Shown in pieces: positions 1 to 6,250 of a stretch of DNA of 6,250 nt. Below the pieces are notes generated by a model. The model was not told where the DNA came from. It saw nothing but the letters and a program-made list of their open reading frames with translations, and ran no database searches. Made by a program: the position numbers and the translations under genes. Origin of the DNA: Candidatus Scybalomonas excrementavium (GTDB lineage Bacteria; Bacillota; Clostridia; Lachnospirales; Lachnospiraceae); NCBI GenBank assembly GCA_017694765.1, contig JADIML010000020.1, positions 1 to 6,250 of the forward strand, written 5' to 3'. The number at the start of each line of letters is the position of its first letter. Positions within the stretch are counted from its first letter, which is position 1.

Positions 1-81
1 CAAGCAATTGTATCAGGAGCAGATATCGAACAGACATTATCGGATTACCAAGCACAAGCAGAATCTGCTGTCGTTCAATAA
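1..81 (+). CDS. C-terminal end of a probable sugar-binding lipoprotein (ABC transporter solute-binding protein), partial
   Basis: The window opens inside a frame that reads 26 codons and stops at TAA (79-81). The encoded tail is QAIVSGADIEQT followed by LSDYQAQAESAVVQ. A tail of this kind, a short helix with spaced polar residues ending near the stop, is usual for family 1 extracellular solute-binding proteins. The stronger reason for the call is position: in CUT1 sugar transporters the binding-protein gene normally lies directly upstream of the two permease genes, as here. Its role would be to capture the sugar outside the membrane and deliver it to the permeases. The N-terminus, lipobox and binding domains lie outside the window, so the family is inferred from the neighbours and a weak C-terminal resemblance. 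Confidence 0.7.
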   Translation, partial: QAIVSGADIEQTLSDYQAQAESAVVQ

Positions 82-97
82 TTAAGAAAGAATTCAT

Positions 98-137
98 ATA
101 GCTGTTGCAAGGGGCAACTTTTGTAACAGCTATTTTT
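98..137 (+). terminator. Rho-independent terminator or attenuator between the binding-protein gene and the permeases
   Basis: A 13-bp stem pairs 98-110 with 121-133, with one G-U pair (107/124) and a 10-base loop at 111-120. It runs directly into five Ts (133-137). It begins 16 bases after the stop codon of the upstream gene and ends 26 bases before the next start. I see no convincing promoter between it and the permease gene, so it probably terminates only part of the transcripts. That would leave more binding protein than permease, a common arrangement in sugar ABC operons. An alternative short hairpin, GTTGC (104-108) with GCAAC (114-118), would compete with part of the main stem. Confidence 0.8.
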
Positions 138-163
138 AATCACTTTGATTCGGAGGTACTAAG

Positions 164-1045
164 ATGTATAAAAAGCAAAAACAAATATTAGCATTAAAAT
201 CATGGCTTTTTATTATTCCAAGTGTGATTTTAATTGTATCCTTTGTATTTTATCCAATGGTTCAGGCATTTCTTACATCATTACAAACAGGAATTGGTGC
301 TAATATGCACTTTTCGGGTATTGAAAACTATAAGCGACTTTTAACAGATACAACATTTCGAAAAGCCTTATTTAATACCGTTTTATATTTAGTTGTGCAA
401 GTGCCGATTATGATTGTATTAGCCCTTATAATTTCTTCTATACTCAATGATAAAAAGTTAAAAGGAAGAGGATTTTTTCGAACAGCGATTTTCTTACCTT
501 GTGTCACTTCTCTTGTAGCGTATTCGATTATTTTCAAAAGTTTATTTGCAACCGATGGATTTATCAATGGACTTCTTATGAAAATCCATATCATTGATGA
601 GCCAATTGCTTGGATTACCAATGCCTTTTTTGCAAGAATGTTAATTATTATTGCAATTACATGGCGTTGGGTTGGGTATAATATGGTATTTTATCTAGCA
701 GGTTTACAAGGAATTGATGATTCTATTTATGAAGCAGCAGAGATTGATGGAGCCAATGGAGTTCAAAGATTTCGTTATATTACAGTTCCAATGTTAAAGC
801 CAATTATTTTATTTACAACAATCAACTCTACGATTGGTACGTTACAGCTATTTGATGAGCCAGTTAACATTACCGAAGGTGGACCAGCTAACGCAACCAT
901 TACAATATCTCAGTATATTTATAATTTATTATTTAAATATCAACCAAACTTTGGATATGCAGCAGCAGTATCCTATGTCATAGTTGTATTAATTGTTGTC
1001 TTATCCTTTATTCAAATGAAAGTAGGTGACAAGAGAGATGAATAA
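164..1045 (+). CDS. Sugar ABC transporter permease, MalF/UgpA-like (CUT1 family)
   Basis: This 293-residue integral membrane protein forms one half of the translocation channel of a carbohydrate ABC importer. Hydrophobic segments at roughly residues 13-35, 72-95, 106-127, 157-181, 208-232 and 264-286 fit the six-helix core of short MalF-type permeases. The cytoplasmic EAA loop, which docks on the ATPase, is clear: EAAEIDGANG begins at residue 190 and the conserved Pro is P209. The GGPANAT stretch near residues 239-245 is also typical of this half. The start is ATG 164, preceded by GGAGG at 152-156. The gene follows the probable binding-protein gene and overlaps the partner permease by 8 bp, so the two are almost certainly cotranslated. 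The beta-galactosidase downstream suggests a galactoside substrate such as lactose or a galacto-oligosaccharide; that is inference. The permease assignment is secure and the substrate is not. Confidence 0.95.
   Translation: MYKKQKQILALKSWLFIIPSVILIVSFVFYPMVQAFLTSLQTGIGANMHFSGIENYKRLLTDTTFRKALFNTVLYLVVQVPIMIVLALIISSILNDKKLKGRGFFRTAIFLPCVTSLVAYSIIFKSLFATDGFINGLLMKIHIIDEPIAWITNAFFARMLIIIAITWRWVGYNMVFYLAGLQGIDDSIYEAAEIDGANGVQRFRYITVPMLKPIILFTTINSTIGTLQLFDEPVNITEGGPANATITISQYIYNLLFKYQPNFGYAAAVSYVIVVLIVVLSFIQMKVGDKRDE
1024..1029 (+). promoter_or_regulatory. Shine-Dalgarno site that fixes the start of the second permease
   Basis: AGGTGA at 1024-1029 matches the complement of the 16S rRNA 3' end and lies 8 bases before ATG 1038. 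It sits inside the coding sequence of the upstream permease. It overlaps the alternative GTG start at 1026, which would leave that GTG without its own usable site, so ATG 1038 is preferred. Confidence 0.75.
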
Positions 1046-1883
1046 AAAAGCAAAATGTATCAGAGTAATCGAATATATCATTCTTACTATTTTAACAATT
1101 CTATCTGTTTTTCCATTTTTGTGGATGATTATCGCTGCGACAAATCAGTCTGTGGATGTAACAAAAGGACGGCTTTTGCCAGGAACTTATTTTTTGGAAA
1201 ATGTAAAACATTTATTACAATCGGATTTAAATTATATGATATCCTTCAAAAACTCTCTTTTGATCGCAGTGATTACAACGACTCTTGCTATGGTAGTTTC
1301 TTCTTGTGCTGGATATGCCATTGAAATTTATCGTTCAAAAGCAAAAGATTTTATTTTTAACTTTATTTTATTATCTATGATGGTTCCGTTTGCTGCATTA
1401 ATGGTTCCTCTATTTCGTTTATTCACGAATTTTAAAAATATCCCAATTTTAAAAATCATTGCTTTAGATTCAGAAGGTTCTGTTATCATTATTTCCATTG
1501 CAACTGCATTTTTGATTTTCTTCTTCCGTCAAAATACAAGAACATTTCCAAGAGAGCTAGTGGAAGCAGCTCGAATCGATGGACTTTCAGAGTTTCATAT
1601 TTTTGCAAAAATATATATGCCAACGATGAAGTCAACGTATGCAGCAGCGACAGTTGTAACATTTATGTCAAGTTGGAATAATTATTTGTGGCCGTTAATT
1701 GCCTTACAATCTGAGAAGAAAAGAACGTTACCATTAGTAATTTCAGCAATGGGCTCCTCTTATACCCCAGATTATGGTATGATGATGACAGCAGTCGTTA
1801 TAGCAACGATTCCAACAGCATTGATCTTTTTCTTAATGCAAAAACAATTTGTAGCAGGAATGACAGGTTCTGTCAAAGGATAA
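1038..1883 (+). CDS. Sugar ABC transporter permease, MalG/UgpE-like (CUT1 family)
   Basis: This 281-residue membrane protein is the second half of the sugar import channel. Hydrophobic segments appear at roughly residues 12-34, 72-94, 107-130, 148-165, 198-222 and 249-267. The EAA loop reads EAARIDG from E176, with the spaced I192 and P195 that complete the motif. The C-terminal FVAGMTGSVKG ending is a hallmark of MalG-type subunits. The frame is open from a GTG at 1026 (285 residues), but ATG 1038 is preferred because of the AGGTGA site 8 bases upstream. The gene overlaps the preceding permease by 8 bp and ends 21 bp before the beta-galactosidase, so one transcript probably carries all three. 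No ATP-binding subunit lies in the window. CUT1 importers of Gram-positive bacteria often share an MsmX/MsmK-type ATPase encoded elsewhere, which would fit. Confidence 0.95.
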   Translation: MNKKAKCIRVIEYIILTILTILSVFPFLWMIIAATNQSVDVTKGRLLPGTYFLENVKHLLQSDLNYMISFKNSLLIAVITTTLAMVVSSCAGYAIEIYRSKAKDFIFNFILLSMMVPFAALMVPLFRLFTNFKNIPILKIIALDSEGSVIIISIATAFLIFFFRQNTRTFPRELVEAARIDGLSEFHIFAKIYMPTMKSTYAAATVVTFMSSWNNYLWPLIALQSEKKRTLPLVISAMGSSYTPDYGMMMTAVVIATIPTALIFFLMQKQFVAGMTGSVKG

Positions 1884-1904
1884 GGAAATTAGGAGGATGT
1901 AGAG

Positions 1905-4900
1905 ATGAAAGAAAAACTAGAGTGGCTTAGTGATCCAGAAGTATTTGGGGTGAATAAAGAAAAGGCTCATTCGGATCATATATGGTATGCCAGTGAAAAA
2001 GAAATAGGAACACAAAGTAGCTTTTTTCAAAGTTTAAATGGAACATGGTACTTTTCCTATGCCGATACGGTAGAAGATAGAGAAAAAGAATTTTATAAAA
2101 AAGGGTTTGATTATTCGGATTTTCAAAAAATTCAAGTACCGGAGCATATTCAGTTACAAGGATATGATCGCTGTCATTATGTAAATACGATGTATCCTTG
2201 GGATGGAAAGGAATTTTTAAGACCACCACAAGTACCAAAAGAAAATCCAGTTGGAAGTTATATTCGTACATTTACAGTACCAAACCATTTATGTGGTAAA
2301 CGATTATATATATCTTTTCAAGGAGTAGAAACAGCTTTTTATATATGGGTAAATGGAGAGTTTATTGGGTATGCAGAAGATTCCTTTACCCCATCGGAAT
2401 TTGAAATTACAAATGTCATTATGGATGGAGAAAACACAGTGGCAGTGCAAGTATTTAAAAGAAGCAGTGCCAGTTGGTTAGAAGATCAAGATTTTTGGAG
2501 ATTTTCTGGAATTTTTCGAGATGTTTTCCTCTATGGAGTTCCAAAACAGCATGTGAGAGATTTAAGCATCAAGGCAGAGCCAATCCATGATTATCAGACA
2601 GGAAAAGTGGTGATTCAAGGAGAGCTATTAGAACAAGAAGCGTGTATGCTTGAAACAGTTATTACCGATAGAGAAGGCAACGTAGTAGCCAGTGGAGAAC
2701 AAAAGATTACAAATAAAGTCTTTGATTTGAACTTGAATTTACAAGAAGGATTGCCAGTGTTCTTATGGAGTGCTGAGTTACCATATTTATACGATGTAAC
2801 TTTACAACTAAAAGATATGGCTGGACAACTATTAGAAATCATTCCACAAAAAATAGGATTTCGTAAACTAGAGATGATAGATGGAGTGATGTATATCAAT
2901 GGAAAACGCCTTATGTTACATGGAGTTAATCGCCATGAATTTCATCCAGAAAGAGGGCGTGCTATTTTAGAAGAAGATATGCTTTATGATATTTGTTGCT
3001 TAAAGAGAAATAATATCAACGCCGTTCGAACAAGCCATTATCCAAACCAAAGTCGTTGGTATGAGCTTTGTGATGAATATGGAATTTATGTCATTGACGA
3101 AGCGAACTTAGAAAGTCATGGTTCTTGGCAAAAGATGGGTGTAGTAGAACCTTCATGGAATGTTCCAGGAAATCATGAAGAATGGAAAGAAGCCGTTGTT
3201 GATCGAGCACGTTCTATGTATGAACGGGATAAAAATCATCCAAGTATTCTCATTTGGTCTTGTGGAAATGAATCTTATGCAGGAACTGGAATTTTAGCAA
3301 TGAGCGATTATTTCCATGAGAAGGATAAAGAAAGATTTGTTCATTATGAAGGTGTTTTTCATAATCGAGAGTATGATTCCATTAGTGATATCGAAAGCCG
3401 TATGTATGCGAAACCACAAGATATTAAAGAATATTTAGAGCAAAATCCGAAAAAACCATATATTAGTTGTGAATATATGCATGCCATGGGAAATTCCTTA
3501 GGTGGAATGAGCTTGTATACACAGTTAGAAGACCAATATGAACAATATCAAGGTGGCTTTATTTGGGATTATATCGATCAGGCTCTTTTAAATTCAGAAA
3601 GTACCCTTGTCTATGGAGGAGATTTTGATGATCGTCCAACGGACTATTGTTTTTGTACCAATGGAATCGTATATGCCAATCGAATGGAATCGCCAAAAAT
3701 GCAAGAAGTAAAAGCATTGTATTCGAATATTGTGATGAAATTTGAAGAACGAGATACGAAAAAACTTTTTGTTACAATTAAAAATAAAAATCTTTTCAAA
3801 ACAACGAAAGACTATGTGTTTTCTTTCTCATTAAATAAAGAAGGGATACTGTTAGAGGAAGTAAGAAAAGAATTATACATAGAACCACAAGAAGAATTGG
3901 TATTAGAAATACCTTTCTCCTATCCAGTAGAAAGTGGGGAATATACCATAGACGTATCCGTTCAACTTGCAAAAGATGAAAAATTTGCAAAACGTGGTTA
4001 TGAAATTGCTTTTGGACAGCACATTTTCGTCGTGGAGGAAGAAGGAGATAAAGTAGATAACCTCCATGGAAAGCCGCTGCCATTTGAAGTAATAGAAGGA
4101 GATGTAAACATTGGAGTTCGTGGAGATGGATTTTTTGTTCTATTTTCAAAGACAGAAGGTGGAATCGTTTCCCTTCGTTATGATGACATGGAATATATGA
4201 CGAGAACGCCTAAAGTAACATTTTGGAGAGCTATGACCGATAACGATAGAGGACGAGGGGATCATTGGAAGTTAAGCCAATGGCTAACAGCAACTCTATG
4301 CCAACAATATTTGGGAGATAGATTTAAAATGGAGCGAGAAGACCAAAAAGTAACCGTTTATTTCCCATATCGCACAGCTTCCCAATATGAAGTGGAATAT
4401 GAGGTCGTTTATACAGTAAATGCCAATGGAAGAATTGGTGTGTCTGTTACATATGAAGGAATTTTAGATGCTCCAGTGTTGCCAGCTTTTGGCATGGAAT
4501 GGAAATTCAAAAAGACACAAAACCATTTCCGTTATTATGGTATGGGACCAGAAGAAAATTATATCGATCGAGTATGTGGAGCAAGACTTGGCGTCTATGA
4601 ATCGACACCGAACGAGAATGTATCACAATATTTAGTACCACAAGAATGTGGAAATCGTACGGGCGTAAGATATATGGAATTATTTGATGATAACAAGCAA
4701 GGAATTCGTTTTACTTCTTTCAAAACACCTATGGAATGTAGTGTCCTACCATATAGTACCATGGAGCTAGAACAGGCACTTCATATAGAAGAACTTCCAA
4801 ATAGCCAATATACATATGTGAAAGTATTGGCGGCACAAATGGGAGTAGGAGGGGATGATAGCTGGGGAGCACCTATACAAGAACCATATGTACTACCATC

Positions 4901-4955
4901 GGATAGACCATTAACAATAGCATTTTATATAGAGCCAATGAAAGAAGAAAAATAG
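1905..4955 (+). CDS. lacZ: Beta-galactosidase, glycoside hydrolase family 2 (LacZ type)
   Basis: This enzyme hydrolyses terminal beta-galactosides such as lactose to galactose plus glucose. At 1016 residues it is close to the length of E. coli LacZ (about 1024), and it has the same domain order: sugar-binding jelly-roll (about 40-215), immunoglobulin-like (about 218-320), TIM barrel (about 322-610), a linker beta domain (about 620-715) and the C-terminal beta-galactosidase small-chain domain (about 740-1010). Visible active-site residues, by analogy with E. coli, are the acid/base E456 in WSCGNES, the nucleophile E523 in SCEYMHAMGNS, metal ligands E403 and H405, H378 in SHYP, Y501, W554, F583, N586, D196, and W987 in GGDDSW. 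Nothing essential appears missing. There is no signal peptide, so it acts in the cytoplasm on imported sugar. The start is ATG 1905 behind AGGAGG at 1891-1896. Natural substrates could include galacto-oligosaccharides as well as lactose. Confidence 0.97.
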   Translation: MKEKLEWLSDPEVFGVNKEKAHSDHIWYASEKEIGTQSSFFQSLNGTWYFSYADTVEDREKEFYKKGFDYSDFQKIQVPEHIQLQGYDRCHYVNTMYPWDGKEFLRPPQVPKENPVGSYIRTFTVPNHLCGKRLYISFQGVETAFYIWVNGEFIGYAEDSFTPSEFEITNVIMDGENTVAVQVFKRSSASWLEDQDFWRFSGIFRDVFLYGVPKQHVRDLSIKAEPIHDYQTGKVVIQGELLEQEACMLETVITDREGNVVASGEQKITNKVFDLNLNLQEGLPVFLWSAELPYLYDVTLQLKDMAGQLLEIIPQKIGFRKLEMIDGVMYINGKRLMLHGVNRHEFHPERGRAILEEDMLYDICCLKRNNINAVRTSHYPNQSRWYELCDEYGIYVIDEANLESHGSWQKMGVVEPSWNVPGNHEEWKEAVVDRARSMYERDKNHPSILIWSCGNESYAGTGILAMSDYFHEKDKERFVHYEGVFHNREYDSISDIESRMYAKPQDIKEYLEQNPKKPYISCEYMHAMGNSLGGMSLYTQLEDQYEQYQGGFIWDYIDQALLNSESTLVYGGDFDDRPTDYCFCTNGIVYANRMESPKMQEVKALYSNIVMKFEERDTKKLFVTIKNKNLFKTTKDYVFSFSLNKEGILLEEVRKELYIEPQEELVLEIPFSYPVESGEYTIDVSVQLAKDEKFAKRGYEIAFGQHIFVVEEEGDKVDNLHGKPLPFEVIEGDVNIGVRGDGFFVLFSKTEGGIVSLRYDDMEYMTRTPKVTFWRAMTDNDRGRGDHWKLSQWLTATLCQQYLGDRFKMEREDQKVTVYFPYRTASQYEVEYEVVYTVNANGRIGVSVTYEGILDAPVLPAFGMEWKFKKTQNHFRYYGMGPEENYIDRVCGARLGVYESTPNENVSQYLVPQECGNRTGVRYMELFDDNKQGIRFTSFKTPMECSVLPYSTMELEQALHIEELPNSQYTYVKVLAAQMGVGGDDSWGAPIQEPYVLPSDRPLTIAFYIEPMKEEK

Positions 4956-4970
4956 AAAGAATATAGAAAT

Positions 4971-5011
4971 AGCAGACGGTTATGGAGAGAAAACCATAAT
5001 GGTCTGCTTTT
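4971..5011 (+). terminator. Probable Rho-independent terminator after the beta-galactosidase gene
   Basis: An inverted repeat pairs 4971-4985 with 4994-5008 around an 8-base loop. It has one G/G mismatch (4978/5001) and one G-U pair (4979/5000), and is followed by a short T-run (5008-5011). It begins 15 bases after the lacZ stop and would end the permease-lacZ transcript. The T-run is short, so some read-through into the response-regulator gene is plausible. In the minus direction the T-run is poor, so it does not look bidirectional. Confidence 0.7.
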
Positions 5012-5064
5012 CGAATTGTAAAAGAAGCGAGAACATTTATTGTATAAAAGGGAGGACGAAAAAT

Positions 5065-6214
5065 ATGAAAAAGGTTTGTAAAGTTTTAATTGTAGATGAT
5101 GAACTGATTATGAGACAAGGTTTAAAGTTTATGGTAGATTGGGAAAAGGAAGGCGTTTCGATTGTAGGAGAGGCAGCGAATGGAAAAGATGGTTTGGAAT
5201 TAGTCGAAACATTACGCCCCCATCTCATTTTATGTGATGTCGTTATGCCGATTATGGACGGAATTGACTTTACAAAAATTGTCCATGCGAAATATCCAGA
5301 AATAGGTATTATTATGTTAAGTGGATATGATAAGTTTGAGTATGTGAAAGCAGCTCTGATGAATGGAGTCGGTGATTATTTATTAAAACCTACCTTAACG
5401 CCAGAAGAATTAGTACAAGCAGTAAAGAATGTAGCCAATAAAATTCCGGGGATTCATTTAGAGATGAGAGAAGGTTTGGATTATACTCAAAGATTCGTAC
5501 ACTTTTTACATGGAAAAGAGGAAGTGCTTTCGATTGAAACATTGAGAAATTTATTTCATTATACAAGGTATCGAATAGGAACGATTCGGATTCGTCATCC
5601 ACATGGAAAACGAAGAGAATTAACCCGTCTTATATATCATGCTGTAAGTGAATGGGGAGAAGAAAAAGAAGAGTATGATGTCATTTGTTTTCAAGAAGAA
5701 GAACAAATTATAGGAATTGTTTTCAATTATGGAATGAAACAACAAGAACAAATTATGGAAGAAATACAACAATTAGAAAATAGAATTCGCTTCATTGATT
5801 CTAAAATATTTGGAGTTATTAGCGAGGAAACAATGGACATCCAACAACTAAAAGAGCCATATAAGAAGATGATAAAAAAAGATATTTATCAAAGTTTTTA
5901 TCAAAAAGAAGCCATTTTTCAAGGGCAAATAGAAAAAAAGAATAAGACAGGAAAGCGATTTGATTTCTATGGGTTTACAAACTATCTAAATACGATGCAA
6001 TATGAAAATGCAGTGAATATGCTAGAAACTTATATAAAGCAAGCCATGGAATGTGAGATAGAAGAGTATTATCTAAAAAATCAAACGAAAACATTATGCT
6101 ACAATCTGCTTGTGAGTATAGAAACAAAAGAACGAGCAGAGGAAAAAAGACGAGAAGTTTTTTCGTATATCGATGGGACAGAAAATGTCCATGAATTTCA
6201 TGATAAGGTAACAC
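5065..6214 (+). CDS. YesN-like response regulator, AraC-type expected, 3' end missing
   Basis: This is the N-terminal part, about 383 real residues, of a two-component response regulator. The receiver domain spans residues 1 to about 122 and has the acidic pair D11/D12, phospho-acceptor D58 in LCDVVMP, S86 in LSGYDKFEYVK, and K108 in LLKPT. The SGYD-FEYVK and DYLLKP wording is typical of the YesN family, which carries a long middle region and two AraC-type helix-turn-helix motifs at the C-terminus. Residues from about 123 to 383 are that middle region, charged and without a motif I recognise. The DNA-binding domain is absent because the contig ends. The start is ATG 5065 behind GGGAGG at 5050-5055. 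The frame stays open to the window end, but codons from 6214 onward are sequencing adapter. Family members usually pair with a YesM-type sensor kinase and control nearby sugar-transport operons; that role here is inferred from position. Confidence 0.92.
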
Positions 6215-6250
6215 CTGTCTCTTATACACATCTCCGAGCCCACGAGACGA
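6215..6250. other. Nextera sequencing adapter read-through (not genomic)
   Basis: Bases 6215-6233 read CTGTCTCTTATACACATCT, the reverse complement of the Tn5 mosaic end used in Illumina Nextera libraries. Bases 6234-6248 continue with CCGAGCCCACGAGAC, the read-through part of the same adapter. The last two bases (GA) would then be the start of the index. The match is exact across 34 bases and sits at the extreme end, so this is untrimmed library sequence carried into the assembly. It adds a false tail, VSYTHLRAHET, to the response-regulator frame, and it supplies the GTG start and MYKRQ opening of a spurious minus-strand frame. Confidence 0.98.

Noticed and set aside
328..621. Minus-strand open frame within the first permease gene
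   Set aside because: It is antisense to conserved membrane segments of the permease, with no recognisable product.
1055..1324. Plus-strand open frame inside the second permease
   Set aside because: It is a shifted-frame shadow, rich in Cys and Tyr, overlapping a permease with a clear EAA motif in the real frame.
1927..2271. Minus-strand open frame of about 114 codons inside lacZ, with similar ones at 2615-2899 and 3796-4149
   Set aside because: All lie wholly opposite a well-conserved lacZ frame with intact catalytic motifs. They have composition typical of antisense frames and match no family I recognise.
5022..5035. Possible CcpA cre-like site (AAGAAGCGAGAACA) upstream of the response regulator
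   Set aside because: It matches the central AARCG but misses the leading TG and one of the W positions, so three consensus positions fail. This is too weak to report as a site.
5016..5048. Possible promoter for the response regulator (TTGTAA at 5016, TATAAA at 5043)
   Set aside because: The spacing is about 21 bases, too long for a sigma-70 type promoter. Transcription from this -10 would start at or within the ribosome binding site.
5975..6229. Minus-strand open frame opening with MYKRQ
   Set aside because: Its GTG start and first residues come from the Nextera adapter, and the rest is antisense to the response-regulator gene.

Overview
This window looks like one end of a contig from a low-GC, Gram-positive gut-type anaerobe, most likely a Clostridia or Lachnospiraceae relative. 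The AT-rich codon usage, strong GGAGG-type ribosome binding sites, CUT1 sugar transporter without its own ATPase, intracellular GH2 beta-galactosidase and YesN-type response regulator all point that way. I cannot name a genus or species from the sequence alone.

All genes lie on the + strand. Positions 1-81 hold the last 26 codons and the stop of a gene that is probably the sugar-binding lipoprotein of the transporter. A strong hairpin with a T-run follows (98-137) and probably lowers expression of the downstream genes relative to the binding protein. Two membrane permeases come next (164-1045 and 1038-1883). They overlap by 8 bp, and each carries the EAA loop of sugar ABC permeases. A complete 1016-residue LacZ-type beta-galactosidase (1905-4955) follows 21 bp later, with both catalytic glutamates present. 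A second hairpin (4971-5011) ends this block. A YesN-like response regulator starts at 5065 and is cut before its expected DNA-binding domain.

Read together, this is a beta-galactoside use locus. A binding protein and two permeases import lactose or a related galactoside, powered by an ATPase encoded elsewhere. The cytoplasmic LacZ hydrolyses it, and a two-component regulator next door may control the set. The substrate is inferred from the linked enzyme and has not been shown.

The last 36 bases (6215-6250) are not genomic. They match the Illumina Nextera transposase adapter read-through, so the true sequence ends at about 6214, and the last residues of the response-regulator frame are artefactual. 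I found no RNA gene, CRISPR array, mobile element or undescribed system in this window. Every gene belongs to a well-known family.
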